A DNA stretch of 32,188 nt from positions 1 to 32,188 of the forward strand of contig JAFGVL010000078.1 in NCBI GenBank assembly GCA_016938015.1, given 5' to 3'. A model generated the notes under the pieces. That model saw nothing but the letters and a program-made list of their open reading frames with translations, was not told where the DNA came from and made no database searches. Position numbers and translations under genes: made by a program. The DNA comes from Paludibacteraceae bacterium. Lineage in GTDB: Bacteria; Bacteroidota; Bacteroidia; Bacteroidales; Paludibacteraceae. Positions 1 to 8,647 of the stretch are shown here, in pieces (within the stretch, counting starts at the first letter, position 1; every line of letters starts with the position of its first letter).

Positions 1-648
1 AATTTAAACGAAGAAGAACTTATAAAAACTCAACTCGAAAGGTTTAGAAAAAACTACAGCTTTTCGTACCACAAAATAAATGACTCTCAAACCGGCGAAA
101 AATTAATTGAAAAATTACCCACATTAATGAATAACAATTTAAATGTGTGTGTATTAAATTTTATCGATATGCTTTCGCATGCCAAAACCGATTCAAAAAT
201 GATGCGTGAATTGGTTCAAGATGAGTCGGCCTATAGAGCATTAACCCTAGCCTGGTTTAAACATACCTCCACCATCGAATTATTTAAAACCCTTGCCAAC
301 CAAAATATAAAAGTGGTTTTGACCACTGATCATGGTACCAAAAGAGTAGATAATGCAATAAAAGTTATTGGAGATAAAAGTACCAACGTAAATTTACGTT
401 ATAAAGTAGGGAAAAATTTAGGATACAATAAAAAAGAAGTATTTGAAATTGCATACCCATCAAGAATCGGACTCCCTAGTCCAAATGTAAGTTCGGCATA
501 TATTTTTGCAACAAACAACGATTTTTTTGCCTATCCAAACAACTACAACTATTATGTAGGGTATTATAAAAACACTTTTCAACATGGAGGAATATCTTTA
601 GAAGAAATTGTAATCCCTCTAATAACCATGCAATCAAAAAAAGTATAG
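1..648 (+). CDS. porX: PorX-like response regulator, C-terminal PglZ domain (partial, 5' end outside window)
   Basis: The reading frame is open from base 1, so only the last 215 residues are seen. They fit the alkaline-phosphatase-superfamily PglZ domain that follows the receiver domain in PorX, the regulator acting with PorY on type IX secretion genes in Bacteroidota. Visible features are FIDMLSHAK at about residue 54, the metal-site-like TTDHGT at about 108-113 and FQHGG at about 193-197, close to the C-terminus, each in the order expected for metal ligands of this superfamily. The receiver domain with its phospho-acceptor Asp would lie upstream of the window, so the PorX assignment rests on the C-terminal domain alone. 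A stand-alone PglZ protein is the alternative. The gene ends 5 nt from the end of convergent cdaA with no terminator between them. The window also contains gldJ and gldH, which belong to the same system. Confidence 0.8.
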   Translation, partial: NLNEEELIKTQLERFRKNYSFSYHKINDSQTGEKLIEKLPTLMNNNLNVCVLNFIDMLSHAKTDSKMMRELVQDESAYRALTLAWFKHTSTIELFKTLANQNIKVVLTTDHGTKRVDNAIKVIGDKSTNVNLRYKVGKNLGYNKKEVFEIAYPSRIGLPSPNVSSAYIFATNNDFFAYPNNYNYYVGYYKNTFQHGGISLEEIVIPLITMQSKKV

Positions 649-653
649 CGGTA

Positions 654-1430
654 TCAATTAACGGCTTGTTCTTTATAGAGTAATCTTTCAAGTTGTTCTT
701 CAGAAACATTCACTGTAAGCTCTCCATTTTGAGCTATTGCTATACGACCTGTTTCTTCAGATACAATCACTGCCGTAGCATCCGTTTTTTCAGTAATTCC
801 CAAAGCAGCACGATGCCTTAACCCTAATCGTTTTGAAATGGTTTGGTTTTGTGAAACAGGTAATATACACCCAACAGCCATTATTTTTTTATTTGAAATA
901 ATCATTGCGCCATCGTGCAAAGGGCTATTTTTAAAAAACAAATTTTCAATTAATCTAGAATTAATAGTTGCATTCACTTGTTCTCCCGATTGTAAAAAAT
1001 CACTTAAATCGACATTTTTTTCCATCACAATTAATGCCCCACATTTATTTCTAGACATATTTCTACAAGCAACCACAATTTGCATAACTGAATAAGCTTC
1101 AATTTCATTTTTAATACCTGAAGTTTTCGAAAAAAAATTGAAAAAAGACCAATTCCTTTTTCTCCCTATCAACGAAAAAAACCGTCTAATCTCACTCTGA
1201 AAAAGAATTATCAACGCTATTGCCCCAACACTCATTACCTTATCTAAAATTGCTCCCAACAATTCCATCTTTAACACGAAGGTAACAAGAAACCAACAAA
1301 CAATAAACGCCATAATACCCATAAAGATATTCACTGCATTTGTGCCTTTTAACAAACGATACGTTTGATACATTAAAAAAGCTACTAAAAGAATATCTAT
1401 CAAATCTTTACTGTCAAAATCAATACCCAT
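654..1430 (-). CDS. cdaA: Diadenylate cyclase CdaA (c-di-AMP synthase)
   Basis: The product condenses two ATP into cyclic di-AMP at the inner membrane. The 258-residue protein has three hydrophobic segments in the first 80 residues, followed by a DAC (DisA_N) domain. The catalytic motifs are intact: DGA at 173-175 within SPLHDGAMI, and RHR at 205-207 within GLRHRAALG. Length and layout match the CdaA/DacA type rather than DisA. It starts 5 nt after folP on the same strand, so the two are almost certainly co-transcribed. The folP-cdaA pair is a conserved arrangement in Bacteroidota. In Firmicutes cdaA neighbours cdaR and glmM instead, and neither is present here. The only promoter seen is the one before folP. 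Confidence is high because all motifs and the topology agree. Confidence 0.95.
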   Translation of the reverse strand: MGIDFDSKDLIDILLVAFLMYQTYRLLKGTNAVNIFMGIMAFIVCWFLVTFVLKMELLGAILDKVMSVGAIALIILFQSEIRRFFSLIGRKRNWSFFNFFSKTSGIKNEIEAYSVMQIVVACRNMSRNKCGALIVMEKNVDLSDFLQSGEQVNATINSRLIENLFFKNSPLHDGAMIISNKKIMAVGCILPVSQNQTISKRLGLRHRAALGITEKTDATAVIVSEETGRIAIAQNGELTVNVSEEQLERLLYKEQAVN

Positions 1431-1435
1431 AACTT

Positions 1436-2266
1436 TTATCGCATTTTAGAATACAGTTCTATTGCTTCTTTGGCGGCTTTCACATCGTGCACACGTAAAA
1501 TCGAAGCTCCCGATTGCAATGCAAGCATATTTCCTACAGTTGTTGCGTTAAGCGAATCTTCGGGGGAAGTATTAAATGTTTTATAAAACATCGACTTTCG
1601 AGACAACCCAACCAATATAGGACAATCTAAGTTTCGAAGATAGGAAATTCTTTTTAATAACTCGAAATTTTGATCAATAGTTTTTGCAAAACCAAAACCC
1701 GGGTCAATAATAATATCATTAACACCCAACAACCTTAATTGCTTTACTCGTTCAGAAAAAAATTGACAAATTTCTAAAACAATATTACTATAATTATACT
1801 GATAATGCATACTAGTGAGCTCTCCACGTGTATGCATCAATACATAAGGCACTTGCCTTTTGACAATAATTTCATACATATTCGGGTCAAAAGTACCCCC
1901 TGAGATATCATTAATTATAGAAACATTATAATTTTCTATTACAAAATCTGCTACTTTGGCACGAAATGTGTCGCATGAGATTGTTAGTTTTGGAAATTCT
2001 TTTATTAGTAGTTCTAACGCTGCACAAATTCGATCCATTTCTTCACTTTCTGACGTGAAATTTGTAGTACTTGGACGAGTCGAAACAGCACCTATATCAA
2101 TAATATCAGCTCCTTCTTTAATAAATTGAGCAGTTTTATGAAGTATGTCGTCTTTTAGAGTAGCTCTACTAGCAGCATAAAAAGAATCAGCCGTTACATT
2201 TAAAATACCCATTATTAAAGGGTTTTTTGCTGAAAGGAGCTTTCTATTACAAGTAATTGTTTTCAA
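1436..2266 (-). CDS. folP: Dihydropteroate synthase
   Basis: This cytoplasmic TIM-barrel enzyme joins p-aminobenzoate to dihydropterin pyrophosphate in folate synthesis. The 276 residues include the loop-1 motif MGILNVTADSF (19-29), STRP (62-65), the CDT motif (108-110), NDISGG (129-134) and DPGFGFAKT (198-206), and end in a conserved LRVHDV-type segment. One oddity is Ala where NVTPDSF usually has Pro in loop 1. Sulfonamide targets this enzyme, but no effect on sensitivity can be inferred from one substitution. It is the first gene of a two-gene operon with cdaA (5 nt gap). The ATG at 2266 gives the usual family start. A TATTTTTG box lies about 40 nt upstream, and gldJ is transcribed divergently. 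Confidence 0.96.
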   Translation of the reverse strand: MKTITCNRKLLSAKNPLIMGILNVTADSFYAASRATLKDDILHKTAQFIKEGADIIDIGAVSTRPSTTNFTSESEEMDRICAALELLIKEFPKLTISCDTFRAKVADFVIENYNVSIINDISGGTFDPNMYEIIVKRQVPYVLMHTRGELTSMHYQYNYSNIVLEICQFFSERVKQLRLLGVNDIIIDPGFGFAKTIDQNFELLKRISYLRNLDCPILVGLSRKSMFYKTFNTSPEDSLNATTVGNMLALQSGASILRVHDVKAAKEAIELYSKMR

Positions 2267-2306
2267 TTTTGTAGAAATAATAAAAATTTAGTTCTCAATT
2301 TTTTTA

Positions 2307-2314
2307 CAAAAATA
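2307..2314 (-). promoter_or_regulatory. Putative -7 box for folP-cdaA
   Basis: Read on the minus strand this is TATTTTTG, a match to the Bacteroidota -7 consensus TAnnTTTG, about 40 nt before the folP start. No convincing TTTG -33 box is seen at the right distance. Confidence 0.45.
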
Positions 2315-2392
2315 GAAAAATATATACCTTTACGGCCTTAATTTTAAAGAAAGAATATAAAATATAAACCAACAAAAATTGATAAAATAAGT

Positions 2393-2400
2393 TATATTTG
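2393..2400 (+). promoter_or_regulatory. Putative -7 box for gldJ
   Basis: TATATTTG matches TAnnTTTG and lies 25 nt before the gldJ ATG in the folP/gldJ divergent region. The -33 element is not obvious, so this rests on the -7 match and its position. Confidence 0.5.
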
Positions 2401-2425
2401 TAACGAATTAATCATCCTTTAAACT

Positions 2426-3973
2426 ATGAGACTTAACATTATTTTTAAAACAGTACTCTTTTTATCTGCATTACAACTTGTATCATGTATGAAAAAAGAC
2501 GTTTCTTCTGTAACCGGATGGGCTTACAACGACAAAGAAACCGGAGGTTTTGAAGTAAACAACGAATATTACCAAGAAACACCTCCGGGAATGGTGTTTA
2601 TTGAAGGTGGAACATTTACTATGGGTCGTACTCAAGAAGACATACCTGGAGACTGGAACAATATTCCTCGTCGTGTAACCGTTAGTTCATTCTTCATGGA
2701 TCAATGTGAAATTAGTAACCTTAATTGGAACGAATATTTGCATTGGATGAAGTTGGTTATGCACAACTCTCCTGAGTTAATTCGTAAAGCAACTCCCGAT
2801 TCATTAGTATGGCGCACTGAGTTAGCTTACAACGAACCATACGTTGAATACTACTTTTCACATGTTGCATACAACAATTATCCTGTTGTAGGAGTTAGTT
2901 GGGAACAAGCAACTGATTACTGTGTATGGAGAACAGACCGTGCTAACGAATTGATTATGGTTAGAAATGGACTTATTACCATGCCCGATTTTGAAAGCGT
3001 AAAAGACAACGAAGATGCCGAAGAAATTAAAAATAACATTGTATTGAACACAAGAAAATACATGTTAAGTTCAGAGTATCAACCAGAAACAGGTAAAAAC
3101 CCAATAACTAACCTTTGGGGTGAAGAAAGAAAAACTAATTATTCTGATGGAATATTATTCCCTGACTTCCGCCTTCCTACCGAAGCAGAATGGGAATATG
3201 CAGCTTATGGTGTAATTGCTCGCGAAGGAGAAGAAAACTCAGGCGAAAAACAACAATTCCCTTGGCCTGGTCATCAAATGCGTAACCCTGCCAAAGAATT
3301 CCGTGGCGAAATGCAAGCTAACTATGTTCGTGGTCGAGGTGATATGATGGGTATGGGAGGAAAACTTAATGATAAAGCTACCATTACCAACACAGTAATG
3401 TCTTATTGGCCAAATGCATTTGGGTTATATAATATGGCCGGTAATGTAAACGAATGGGTAATGGATGTTTACCGTCCTTTAACAAACGAACAAGTTGAAG
3501 AATATAACTCTTTCCGTGGTAACGAATACAAAGCTCCTGTATTTAACGAAAATACACAAGAAGGCAAAAAAGTTATGGTTCCTGTAATTGATAGTCTTGG
3601 TCGTGTAAAATATGTAATTCCTGTTGAAAAATCAGATTCAACTATGGGTAAATATATTAAATACGATGTAAGAAACTATGGTGATGGAGATAATCGTTCA
3701 GGAAAAAATCCAGATGCATGGAAAACTCCTATGGATCCTGATGCTGCTACTAAATTAGTTTATGATCCGGATTTAACTGCTGATGGACTTCTTTCTAGAA
3801 AACTTAGCAATAAAACAAGAGTATTTAAAGGTGGAGGTTGGAAAGATCGTGCATATTGGTTAAATCCTTCTACTCGTAGATATTTAGAACAAGACAGAGC
3901 TGCAAGTGATTTAGGTTTCCGTTGTGCAATGAGCAAATTAGGTGCTGCTGACGGTAGAGATGCAATGCGTTAA
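2426..3973 (+). CDS. gldJ: GldJ-like lipoprotein with FGE-sulfatase fold (T9SS/gliding)
   Basis: This is a predicted outer-membrane lipoprotein: a hydrophobic N-terminus ends in a lipobox-like LQLVSC with Cys21. The body is a formylglycine-generating-enzyme-type domain, with FIEGGTFTMG near 58-67, FRLPTEAEWEYAA in the middle, NVNEWVMDVY, and GGGWKDRAYW through GFRCAM at the C-terminus. Such domains in GldJ and GldK are structural rather than catalytic. GldJ is preferred over GldK because of the SSVTGWAYND lead-in, the DWNNIPRR region and WRTDRANE. Family length (about 500-560) fits 515 residues. GldJ is required for gliding and stabilises other Gld proteins in flavobacteria. It stands alone here, with its own promoter and a strong terminator. 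A paralogous GldK/PorK identity is possible but less likely. Confidence 0.82.
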   Translation: MRLNIIFKTVLFLSALQLVSCMKKDVSSVTGWAYNDKETGGFEVNNEYYQETPPGMVFIEGGTFTMGRTQEDIPGDWNNIPRRVTVSSFFMDQCEISNLNWNEYLHWMKLVMHNSPELIRKATPDSLVWRTELAYNEPYVEYYFSHVAYNNYPVVGVSWEQATDYCVWRTDRANELIMVRNGLITMPDFESVKDNEDAEEIKNNIVLNTRKYMLSSEYQPETGKNPITNLWGEERKTNYSDGILFPDFRLPTEAEWEYAAYGVIAREGEENSGEKQQFPWPGHQMRNPAKEFRGEMQANYVRGRGDMMGMGGKLNDKATITNTVMSYWPNAFGLYNMAGNVNEWVMDVYRPLTNEQVEEYNSFRGNEYKAPVFNENTQEGKKVMVPVIDSLGRVKYVIPVEKSDSTMGKYIKYDVRNYGDGDNRSGKNPDAWKTPMDPDAATKLVYDPDLTADGLLSRKLSNKTRVFKGGGWKDRAYWLNPSTRRYLEQDRAASDLGFRCAMSKLGAADGRDAMR

Positions 3974-3996
3974 TATTATCATGTAAATTATCATAT

Positions 3997-4031
3997 AAAA
4001 AACACTTGCCTTACAGACAAGTGTTTTTTTT
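3997..4031 (+). terminator. Intrinsic terminator after gldJ
   Basis: AACACTTG (4001-4008) pairs with CAAGTGTT (4018-4025) across a 9-nt loop. It is flanked by an A-run upstream and a T-run downstream that lengthen the stem. It lies about 25 nt after the gldJ stop. Confidence 0.9.
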
Positions 4032-4060
4032 GTTTGCTCAATTATAAATAATTAATTTTG
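4029..4060 (+). promoter_or_regulatory. Promoter for asnS
   Basis: TTTG at 4029-4032, a 20-nt spacer, then TAATTTTG at 4053-4060 form a complete Bacteroidota-type promoter. The -33 box overlaps the T-run of the gldJ terminator. The expected transcript start is near 4065, leaving a leader of about 90 nt before asnS. Confidence 0.7.
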
Positions 4061-4097
4061 CAAGCAAATGAATTACTAGTACATTAAATATATAATG

Positions 4098-4126
4098 AAC
4101 TCCATCCGGATATTTCCATGTGAGTT
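4098..4126 (+). promoter_or_regulatory. Hairpin in asnS leader
   Basis: AACTCCAT (4098-4105) pairs with ATG-T-GAGTT (4118-4126, one bulged base), with a further GGA/TCC pairing inside the loop. It lies in the predicted untranslated leader between the promoter and the asnS start at 4155. Any regulatory role is inferred from position only. Confidence 0.35.
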
Positions 4127-4154
4127 CTTTCCAACTCTAATAATTATTATCCCG

Positions 4155-5561
4155 ATGAAACATTTAAAAAGAACTAAAATTGTTGATATTTTAAAACTAA
4201 CTCCTACTAACGAAATTATAAACGTAAAAGGATGGGTAAGGTCTAAAAGAGGAAATAAAAATGTTAATTTTATCGCTTTAAACGACGGATCTACCATTCA
4301 AAACATTCAATTGGTCGTAGATGTTGAAAAATTTGGAGAAGAATATTTAAAACCTATAAGTACAGGAGCTTGCATTAGTGTAAATGGAATACTTGTTGCT
4401 TCACAAGGTCAAGGTCAAGCGGTAGAAATAAATGCATCGGAAATACATATTTACGGAGAAGCAGACCCTCTTACCTATCCGCTACAAAAAAAGGGACATT
4501 CGTTGGAGTTTTTACGTGAAATAGCTCACCTTCGCCCTCGAACCAATACCTTTAGCGCAATACTTAGAATACGTCATGCTATGGCTTTTGCCATTCACAA
4601 CTATTTTAATAATCATGGCTTTTTTTACTTACACACCCCTATTATTACTGCGTCTGATTGTGAAGGAGCCGGTCAAATGTTTCAAGTTACAACGATGGAT
4701 TTACAACATATTCCTACAGATGAATCGGGGAAAGTCAATTTTTCTGAAGATTTTTTTGGAAAACCTGCAAACCTTACCGTTTCTGGTCAATTAGAAGGAG
4801 AACTAGGCGCTCTTGCTTTAGGTTCGATTTATACCTTTGGACCTACCTTTAGAGCAGAAAACTCTAACACCCCTCGCCATTTGGCCGAATTCTGGATGAT
4901 AGAACCCGAAGTAGCCTTTTATGAGATTGAGGACAATATGGACCTAGCTGAAGATTTTTTAAAATATTTAATACAATATGCTTTAGATAATTGCAAAGAG
5001 GATTTGGCGTTCCTTAATCAAATGTGGGACAAAGAATTGATTGAACGATTAGAATTTGTTACAAACAATAAATTTATTCGATTAAGCTATACCGAGGGTA
5101 TTAAAATATTAGAAGAAGCCGTAAAAAATGGCCATAAATTTGAATTCCCGGTATCATGGGGTACCGACTTACAATCTGAACACGAACGCTATTTAGTTGA
5201 AACTCACTTTAAATGCCCGGTAATCCTATCCGATTATCCAAAAGAAATTAAAGCATTTTACATGAAACTCAACAACGACAATAAAACTGTGAGAGCCATG
5301 GATGTGTTATTCCCAAAAATTGGCGAAATTATTGGCGGATCTCAACGAGAAGAGAGCTACGAAAAACTTAAAAGCCGCATCGAAGAAATGAACATCCCAC
5401 TAAAAGATATGTGGTGGTATTTAGAAACCCGTAAATACGGAACAGCGCCTCATTCAGGCTTCGGATTGGGCTTTGAACGACTTCTCTTATTTGTAACTGG
5501 AATGGGTAATATTAGAGATGTAATCCCTTTTGCACGAACCCCGAAAAATGCAGATTTTTAA
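4155..5561 (+). CDS. asnS: Asparaginyl-tRNA synthetase
   Basis: This enzyme charges tRNA-Asn with asparagine. The N-terminal OB-fold anticodon-binding domain covers about residues 1-110. The class II catalytic core follows, with motif 2 ([16 protein letters not shown]) and motif 3 ([12 protein letters not shown]) close to the C-terminus. The SNTPRHL segment and overall length point to AsnRS rather than AspRS. The frame is open back to an ATG at 4095, but that start would add 20 residues ([10 protein letters not shown] and a run of Ile) with no family counterpart. The ATG at 4155 gives a 468-residue protein of the usual size beginning MKHLKRTKI, so it was chosen. It is a single-gene unit with its own promoter and a terminator 7 nt after the stop. 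Confidence 0.95.
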   Translation: MKHLKRTKIVDILKLTPTNEIINVKGWVRSKRGNKNVNFIALNDGSTIQNIQLVVDVEKFGEEYLKPISTGACISVNGILVASQGQGQAVEINASEIHIYGEADPLTYPLQKKGHSLEFLREIAHLRPRTNTFSAILRIRHAMAFAIHNYFNNHGFFYLHTPIITASDCEGAGQMFQVTTMDLQHIPTDESGKVNFSEDFFGKPANLTVSGQLEGELGALALGSIYTFGPTFRAENSNTPRHLAEFWMIEPEVAFYEIEDNMDLAEDFLKYLIQYALDNCKEDLAFLNQMWDKELIERLEFVTNNKFIRLSYTEGIKILEEAVKNGHKFEFPVSWGTDLQSEHERYLVETHFKCPVILSDYPKEIKAFYMKLNNDNKTVRAMDVLFPKIGEIIGGSQREESYEKLKSRIEEMNIPLKDMWWYLETRKYGTAPHSGFGLGFERLLLFVTGMGNIRDVIPFARTPKNADF

Positions 5562-5567
5562 ATTATT

Positions 5568-5593
5568 AACCACACAAAAGTGTGGTTTTTTTT
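5568..5593 (+). terminator. Intrinsic terminator after asnS
   Basis: AACCACAC (5568-5575), an AAAA loop and GTGTGGTT (5580-5587) form a perfect 8-bp stem followed by a T-run. It begins 7 nt after the asnS stop. Confidence 0.92.
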
Positions 5594-5664
5594 ACATATT
5601 AATTGCATATTTATACAAATATACAGTTATTATGTTATTAAATTGTAAAATTATACATATAATT

Positions 5665-5695
5665 ATTGCCTAAACACCTATTTTTTCTACTTTTG
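5665..5695 (+). promoter_or_regulatory. Promoter for korAB
   Basis: ATTG at 5665-5668, a 19-nt spacer and TACTTTTG at 5688-5695 make a good match to the Bacteroidota promoter, about 30 nt before the korA ATG. Confidence 0.65.
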
Positions 5696-5724
5696 TATAA
5701 TTTCAAATTTTACTTAAATAAATT

Positions 5725-7581
5725 ATGTCTGAAGATATTAAGTTTGTAGAGAAAGAACATGTTGTAATTCGTTTTTCAGGAGATTCCGGCGACGGAATGC
5801 AATTAACAGGAACATTATTCTCAAATATTTCGGCTATTTTAGGGAATGAAATTTCAACATTTCCCGACTATCCTTCAGAAATTCGTGCTCCTCAAGGCAC
5901 TTTGGGAGGAGTTTCCGGTTTTCAAGTGCATTTAGGCTCAAGCACCGTTTACACACCCGGCGATGAAGCGGATGTTTTTGTGGTAATGAACCCTGCTGCA
6001 CTAAAAGTAAATGCAACAGGAATTAAAAAGAACGGAATTATCATTTTCGATGTAGATTCTTTTACAGAAAAAGATTTTGAAAAAGCAGGCTTTACAAGCT
6101 CCAATCCTTTTCAAGAGTTAAACATTTCTGATAGCATTCAATTAGTACCTGCACCATTAAGCTCCCTTACAAAAGAGAGCTTAAGCGGTTTTGATTTCGA
6201 TTTAAAAACGATATCAAGAAGTAAAAACATGTTTGCGCTCGGACTGGTTTGCTTTTTATTTAACAGGCCCATAGAACAAGCAATTCATTTTCTGGAAAAC
6301 AAATTTAAAAAGAAAGCCGATATCCTTAAAGCCAATATAAAAGTGCTTGTTGACGGATATAATTACGGTCAAAATATTGATGCTTCTATTTCGATTTTCC
6401 AAGTAAACAAATCTCACTCAATAAAACCCGGTACTTATACCAACATAAATGGTAACAAAGCCACCGCTTGGGGGTTAATTGCCGCTTCAAAAAAATCGGG
6501 TTTGCAACTTTTCTTAGGGAGTTATCCAATTACTCCTGCTACAGATATTTTACATGAATTATCTGAAAGAAAAGATATGGGCGTAATAACCGTACAAGCC
6601 GAAGACGAGATAGCAGGTATTTGCACATCCATTGGAGCTTCTTTTGCAGGAAATTTGGCTGCTACAAGCACTTCAGGACCGGGACTTGCATTAAAATCGG
6701 AAGCAATAGGATTAGCCGTAATGGCGGAGTTACCGCTAGTGGTAGTAAATGTTATGCGTGGAGGTCCATCTACAGGTATGCCCACAAAAACAGAACAAAC
6801 AGACTTGCTACAAGCATTGTATGGTAGAAATGGAGAGAGTCCGGCAGTTGTTATGGCTGCCAGCACTCCCGACAATTGCTTTAAATATGCTTATATGGCT
6901 AGTAAAATAGCTTTAGAAAATATGACGCCTGTTATTCTGTTAACAGACGGATTTATCGGAAATGGATCCTCTCTTTGGAAACTGCCTAAACTTGCCGAAT
7001 TGCCCGAAATCAAACCTCCCTACGTAACACCGGAAATGAAAGAAAAAGTAAAAGTTACAACACGTAACGAAAACTCAAAAATAAGGTATTGGGCAATACC
7101 CGGCATGGAAGGGTTTGCTCATCGTAACGGAGGGCTCGAGAAAGATTACGATAAAGGAGCCATATCTACCGATGCTGCTAATCATCAAAAAATGGTAAAT
7201 GCCCGTCAACAAAAAATAACTAATATAGCTCAGCAAATTCCCGAACTAAAAGTAGAAGGATGCGTTGATGCTGATGTATTAGTAATAGGATGGGGTAGCA
7301 CACACGGACATCTAATTTCTGCCATTAACTCCTTGAAAAAAGAAAATAAGAAAATTGCTTTGGCTCACTTTAATTACATCAACCCACTTCCAAAAAATAC
7401 GGCTGAAGTTATCCGATCATACAAAAAAGTGGTCGTTTGCGAACTAAATAGCGGACAATTTGCCACTTTTCTTCGCTCTCAAGTAGAAGGAGTTCATTTT
7501 TATCAATACAATAAAGTAGAAGGACAACCTTTTACCGTTTTAGAATTAAAAGAGTGTTTTAAAAATTTCTTGAAGAATTAG
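5725..7581 (+). CDS. korA: 2-oxoacid:ferredoxin oxidoreductase, fused gamma-alpha subunit (KorA type)
   Basis: With KorB this cytoplasmic enzyme oxidatively decarboxylates a 2-oxoacid, most likely 2-oxoglutarate, to acyl-CoA and passes electrons to ferredoxin. At 618 residues it is a fusion. An N-terminal gamma domain (about 1-200) carries RFSGDSGDGMQLTG. The alpha pyrimidine-binding domain follows from about 230, with GSYPITPATDIL, AEDEIAGICTSIGASFAG and TSTSGPGL. A C-terminal domain includes VLVIGWGSTHG. Substrate choice between 2-oxoglutarate and other 2-oxoacids cannot be settled by eye. The pair without a separate delta (ferredoxin-like) subunit is the form usually named KorAB. It is followed 4 nt later by the beta subunit. 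It suggests a metabolism using low-potential ferredoxin. Confidence 0.92.
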   Translation: MSEDIKFVEKEHVVIRFSGDSGDGMQLTGTLFSNISAILGNEISTFPDYPSEIRAPQGTLGGVSGFQVHLGSSTVYTPGDEADVFVVMNPAALKVNATGIKKNGIIIFDVDSFTEKDFEKAGFTSSNPFQELNISDSIQLVPAPLSSLTKESLSGFDFDLKTISRSKNMFALGLVCFLFNRPIEQAIHFLENKFKKKADILKANIKVLVDGYNYGQNIDASISIFQVNKSHSIKPGTYTNINGNKATAWGLIAASKKSGLQLFLGSYPITPATDILHELSERKDMGVITVQAEDEIAGICTSIGASFAGNLAATSTSGPGLALKSEAIGLAVMAELPLVVVNVMRGGPSTGMPTKTEQTDLLQALYGRNGESPAVVMAASTPDNCFKYAYMASKIALENMTPVILLTDGFIGNGSSLWKLPKLAELPEIKPPYVTPEMKEKVKVTTRNENSKIRYWAIPGMEGFAHRNGGLEKDYDKGAISTDAANHQKMVNARQQKITNIAQQIPELKVEGCVDADVLVIGWGSTHGHLISAINSLKKENKKIALAHFNYINPLPKNTAEVIRSYKKVVVCELNSGQFATFLRSQVEGVHFYQYNKVEGQPFTVLELKECFKNFLKN

Positions 7582-7585
7582 TTTT

Positions 7586-8590
7586 ATGACAACATATACA
7601 GCTAAAGATTTTAAAAGTGATCAATATGTGCGTTGGTGTCCCGGTTGTGGAGACCATGCAGTAGTTGCATCGTTGCAAAAAGCAATGGCGGAAATTGGAG
7701 TAAATCCTGAACAAACAGCTGTTATTTCGGGTATTGGATGTTCTTCTCGTTTGCCTTATTATGTTAGCACCTATGGGTTTCACACCATACACGGAAGAGG
7801 AGCAGCAATAGCCAGTGGCGTTAAAATTGCCAATCCTGAACTTACCGTATGGCAAATAACCGGAGATGGTGACTGTTTAGCCATTGGAGGAAACCATTTT
7901 ATTCATAGCATTCGACGCAATATTGATTTAAATGTGTTACTCTTCAACAATCAAATTTACGGCTTAACCAAAGGGCAATACTCTCCTACCACAAAAAAAG
8001 GGTTTGCAACAAAAAGTTCACCATTTGGTACGGTTGAACGTCCATTTCATCCGGGAGAATTAGTAATTGGTTCACGAGGAACATTTTTTGCACGAGCCTT
8101 AGATGTAGATATAAAAACCTCTGTTGATGTAATGACAGCAGGAGCTCAACACAAAGGAACTGCTGTAATAGAAATGCTGGTTAACTGCATTATTTTTAAC
8201 GATGGTGCTCATGGCTGGCTCGCACACAAAGACGAAAGAGCTGATCGTATGATTGTATTAAAACATGGCGAACCAATGCTCTTTGGCAAAGAAAACAACA
8301 AAGGATTGGTATTAGATGGCTTTAACTTAAAAGTTGTAACCATAGGCGAAAACGGTATTACCGAAAAAGATATTTTAATACACGACGCTCATTCGGAAGA
8401 CTACACCATTCACTCAAAGCTAATACTTATGAAAGGACCTGATTTCCCTATAGCAATGGGAGTTATCAGGAGTGTAGCCGAAGAAACATACGATGATGCT
8501 GTACACCATCAAATAGACGAAATTCAAAACAAAACAAGTATTAAAACTTTTGATGAGCTGTTAGGCACATTAGAAAATTGGGAAATGTAA
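7586..8590 (+). CDS. korB: 2-oxoacid:ferredoxin oxidoreductase beta subunit
   Basis: This is the thiamine-diphosphate-binding subunit partnering KorA. The 334 residues open with RWCPGCGDHAV, whose cysteines are iron-sulfur-ligand candidates. GIGCSSRLPYY follows, then the TPP/Mg site GDGDCLAIGGNHF with FNNQIYGLTKGQYSPTT, which is diagnostic for the family. It starts 4 nt after korA and the two are one operon, closed by a hairpin terminator 14 nt after the stop. Nothing is missing or truncated. The main uncertainty is substrate range, as for korA. Confidence 0.95.
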   Translation: MTTYTAKDFKSDQYVRWCPGCGDHAVVASLQKAMAEIGVNPEQTAVISGIGCSSRLPYYVSTYGFHTIHGRGAAIASGVKIANPELTVWQITGDGDCLAIGGNHFIHSIRRNIDLNVLLFNNQIYGLTKGQYSPTTKKGFATKSSPFGTVERPFHPGELVIGSRGTFFARALDVDIKTSVDVMTAGAQHKGTAVIEMLVNCIIFNDGAHGWLAHKDERADRMIVLKHGEPMLFGKENNKGLVLDGFNLKVVTIGENGITEKDILIHDAHSEDYTIHSKLILMKGPDFPIAMGVIRSVAEETYDDAVHHQIDEIQNKTSIKTFDELLGTLENWEM

Positions 8591-8603
8591 CAACACATAA
8601 TGT

Positions 8604-8638
8604 ATAAGCTTTAGCAATCTTGTTAAAGCTTTTTTTAT
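8604..8638 (+). terminator. Intrinsic terminator after korB
   Basis: AAGCTTTA (8606-8613) pairs with TAAAGCTT (8624-8631) and is followed by a T-rich run. The run merges into the TATTTTTG box of the next gene. Confidence 0.8.
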
Positions 8639-8643
8639 TTTTG
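8636..8643 (+). promoter_or_regulatory. Putative -7 box for the CYTH gene
   Basis: TATTTTTG matches TAnnTTTG and ends 4 nt before the ATG at 8648. If used, transcription would start at or about the start codon. No clear -33 box is present, and the box overlaps the T-run of the korB terminator. Confidence 0.4.
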
Positions 8644-8647
8644 TAGT

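Noticed and set aside
4095-4154. In-frame upstream start for asnS adding 20 residues
   Set aside because: The extension is Ile-rich with no family counterpart, and the ATG at 4155 gives the normal AsnRS start and length. Kept only as a question in the findings.
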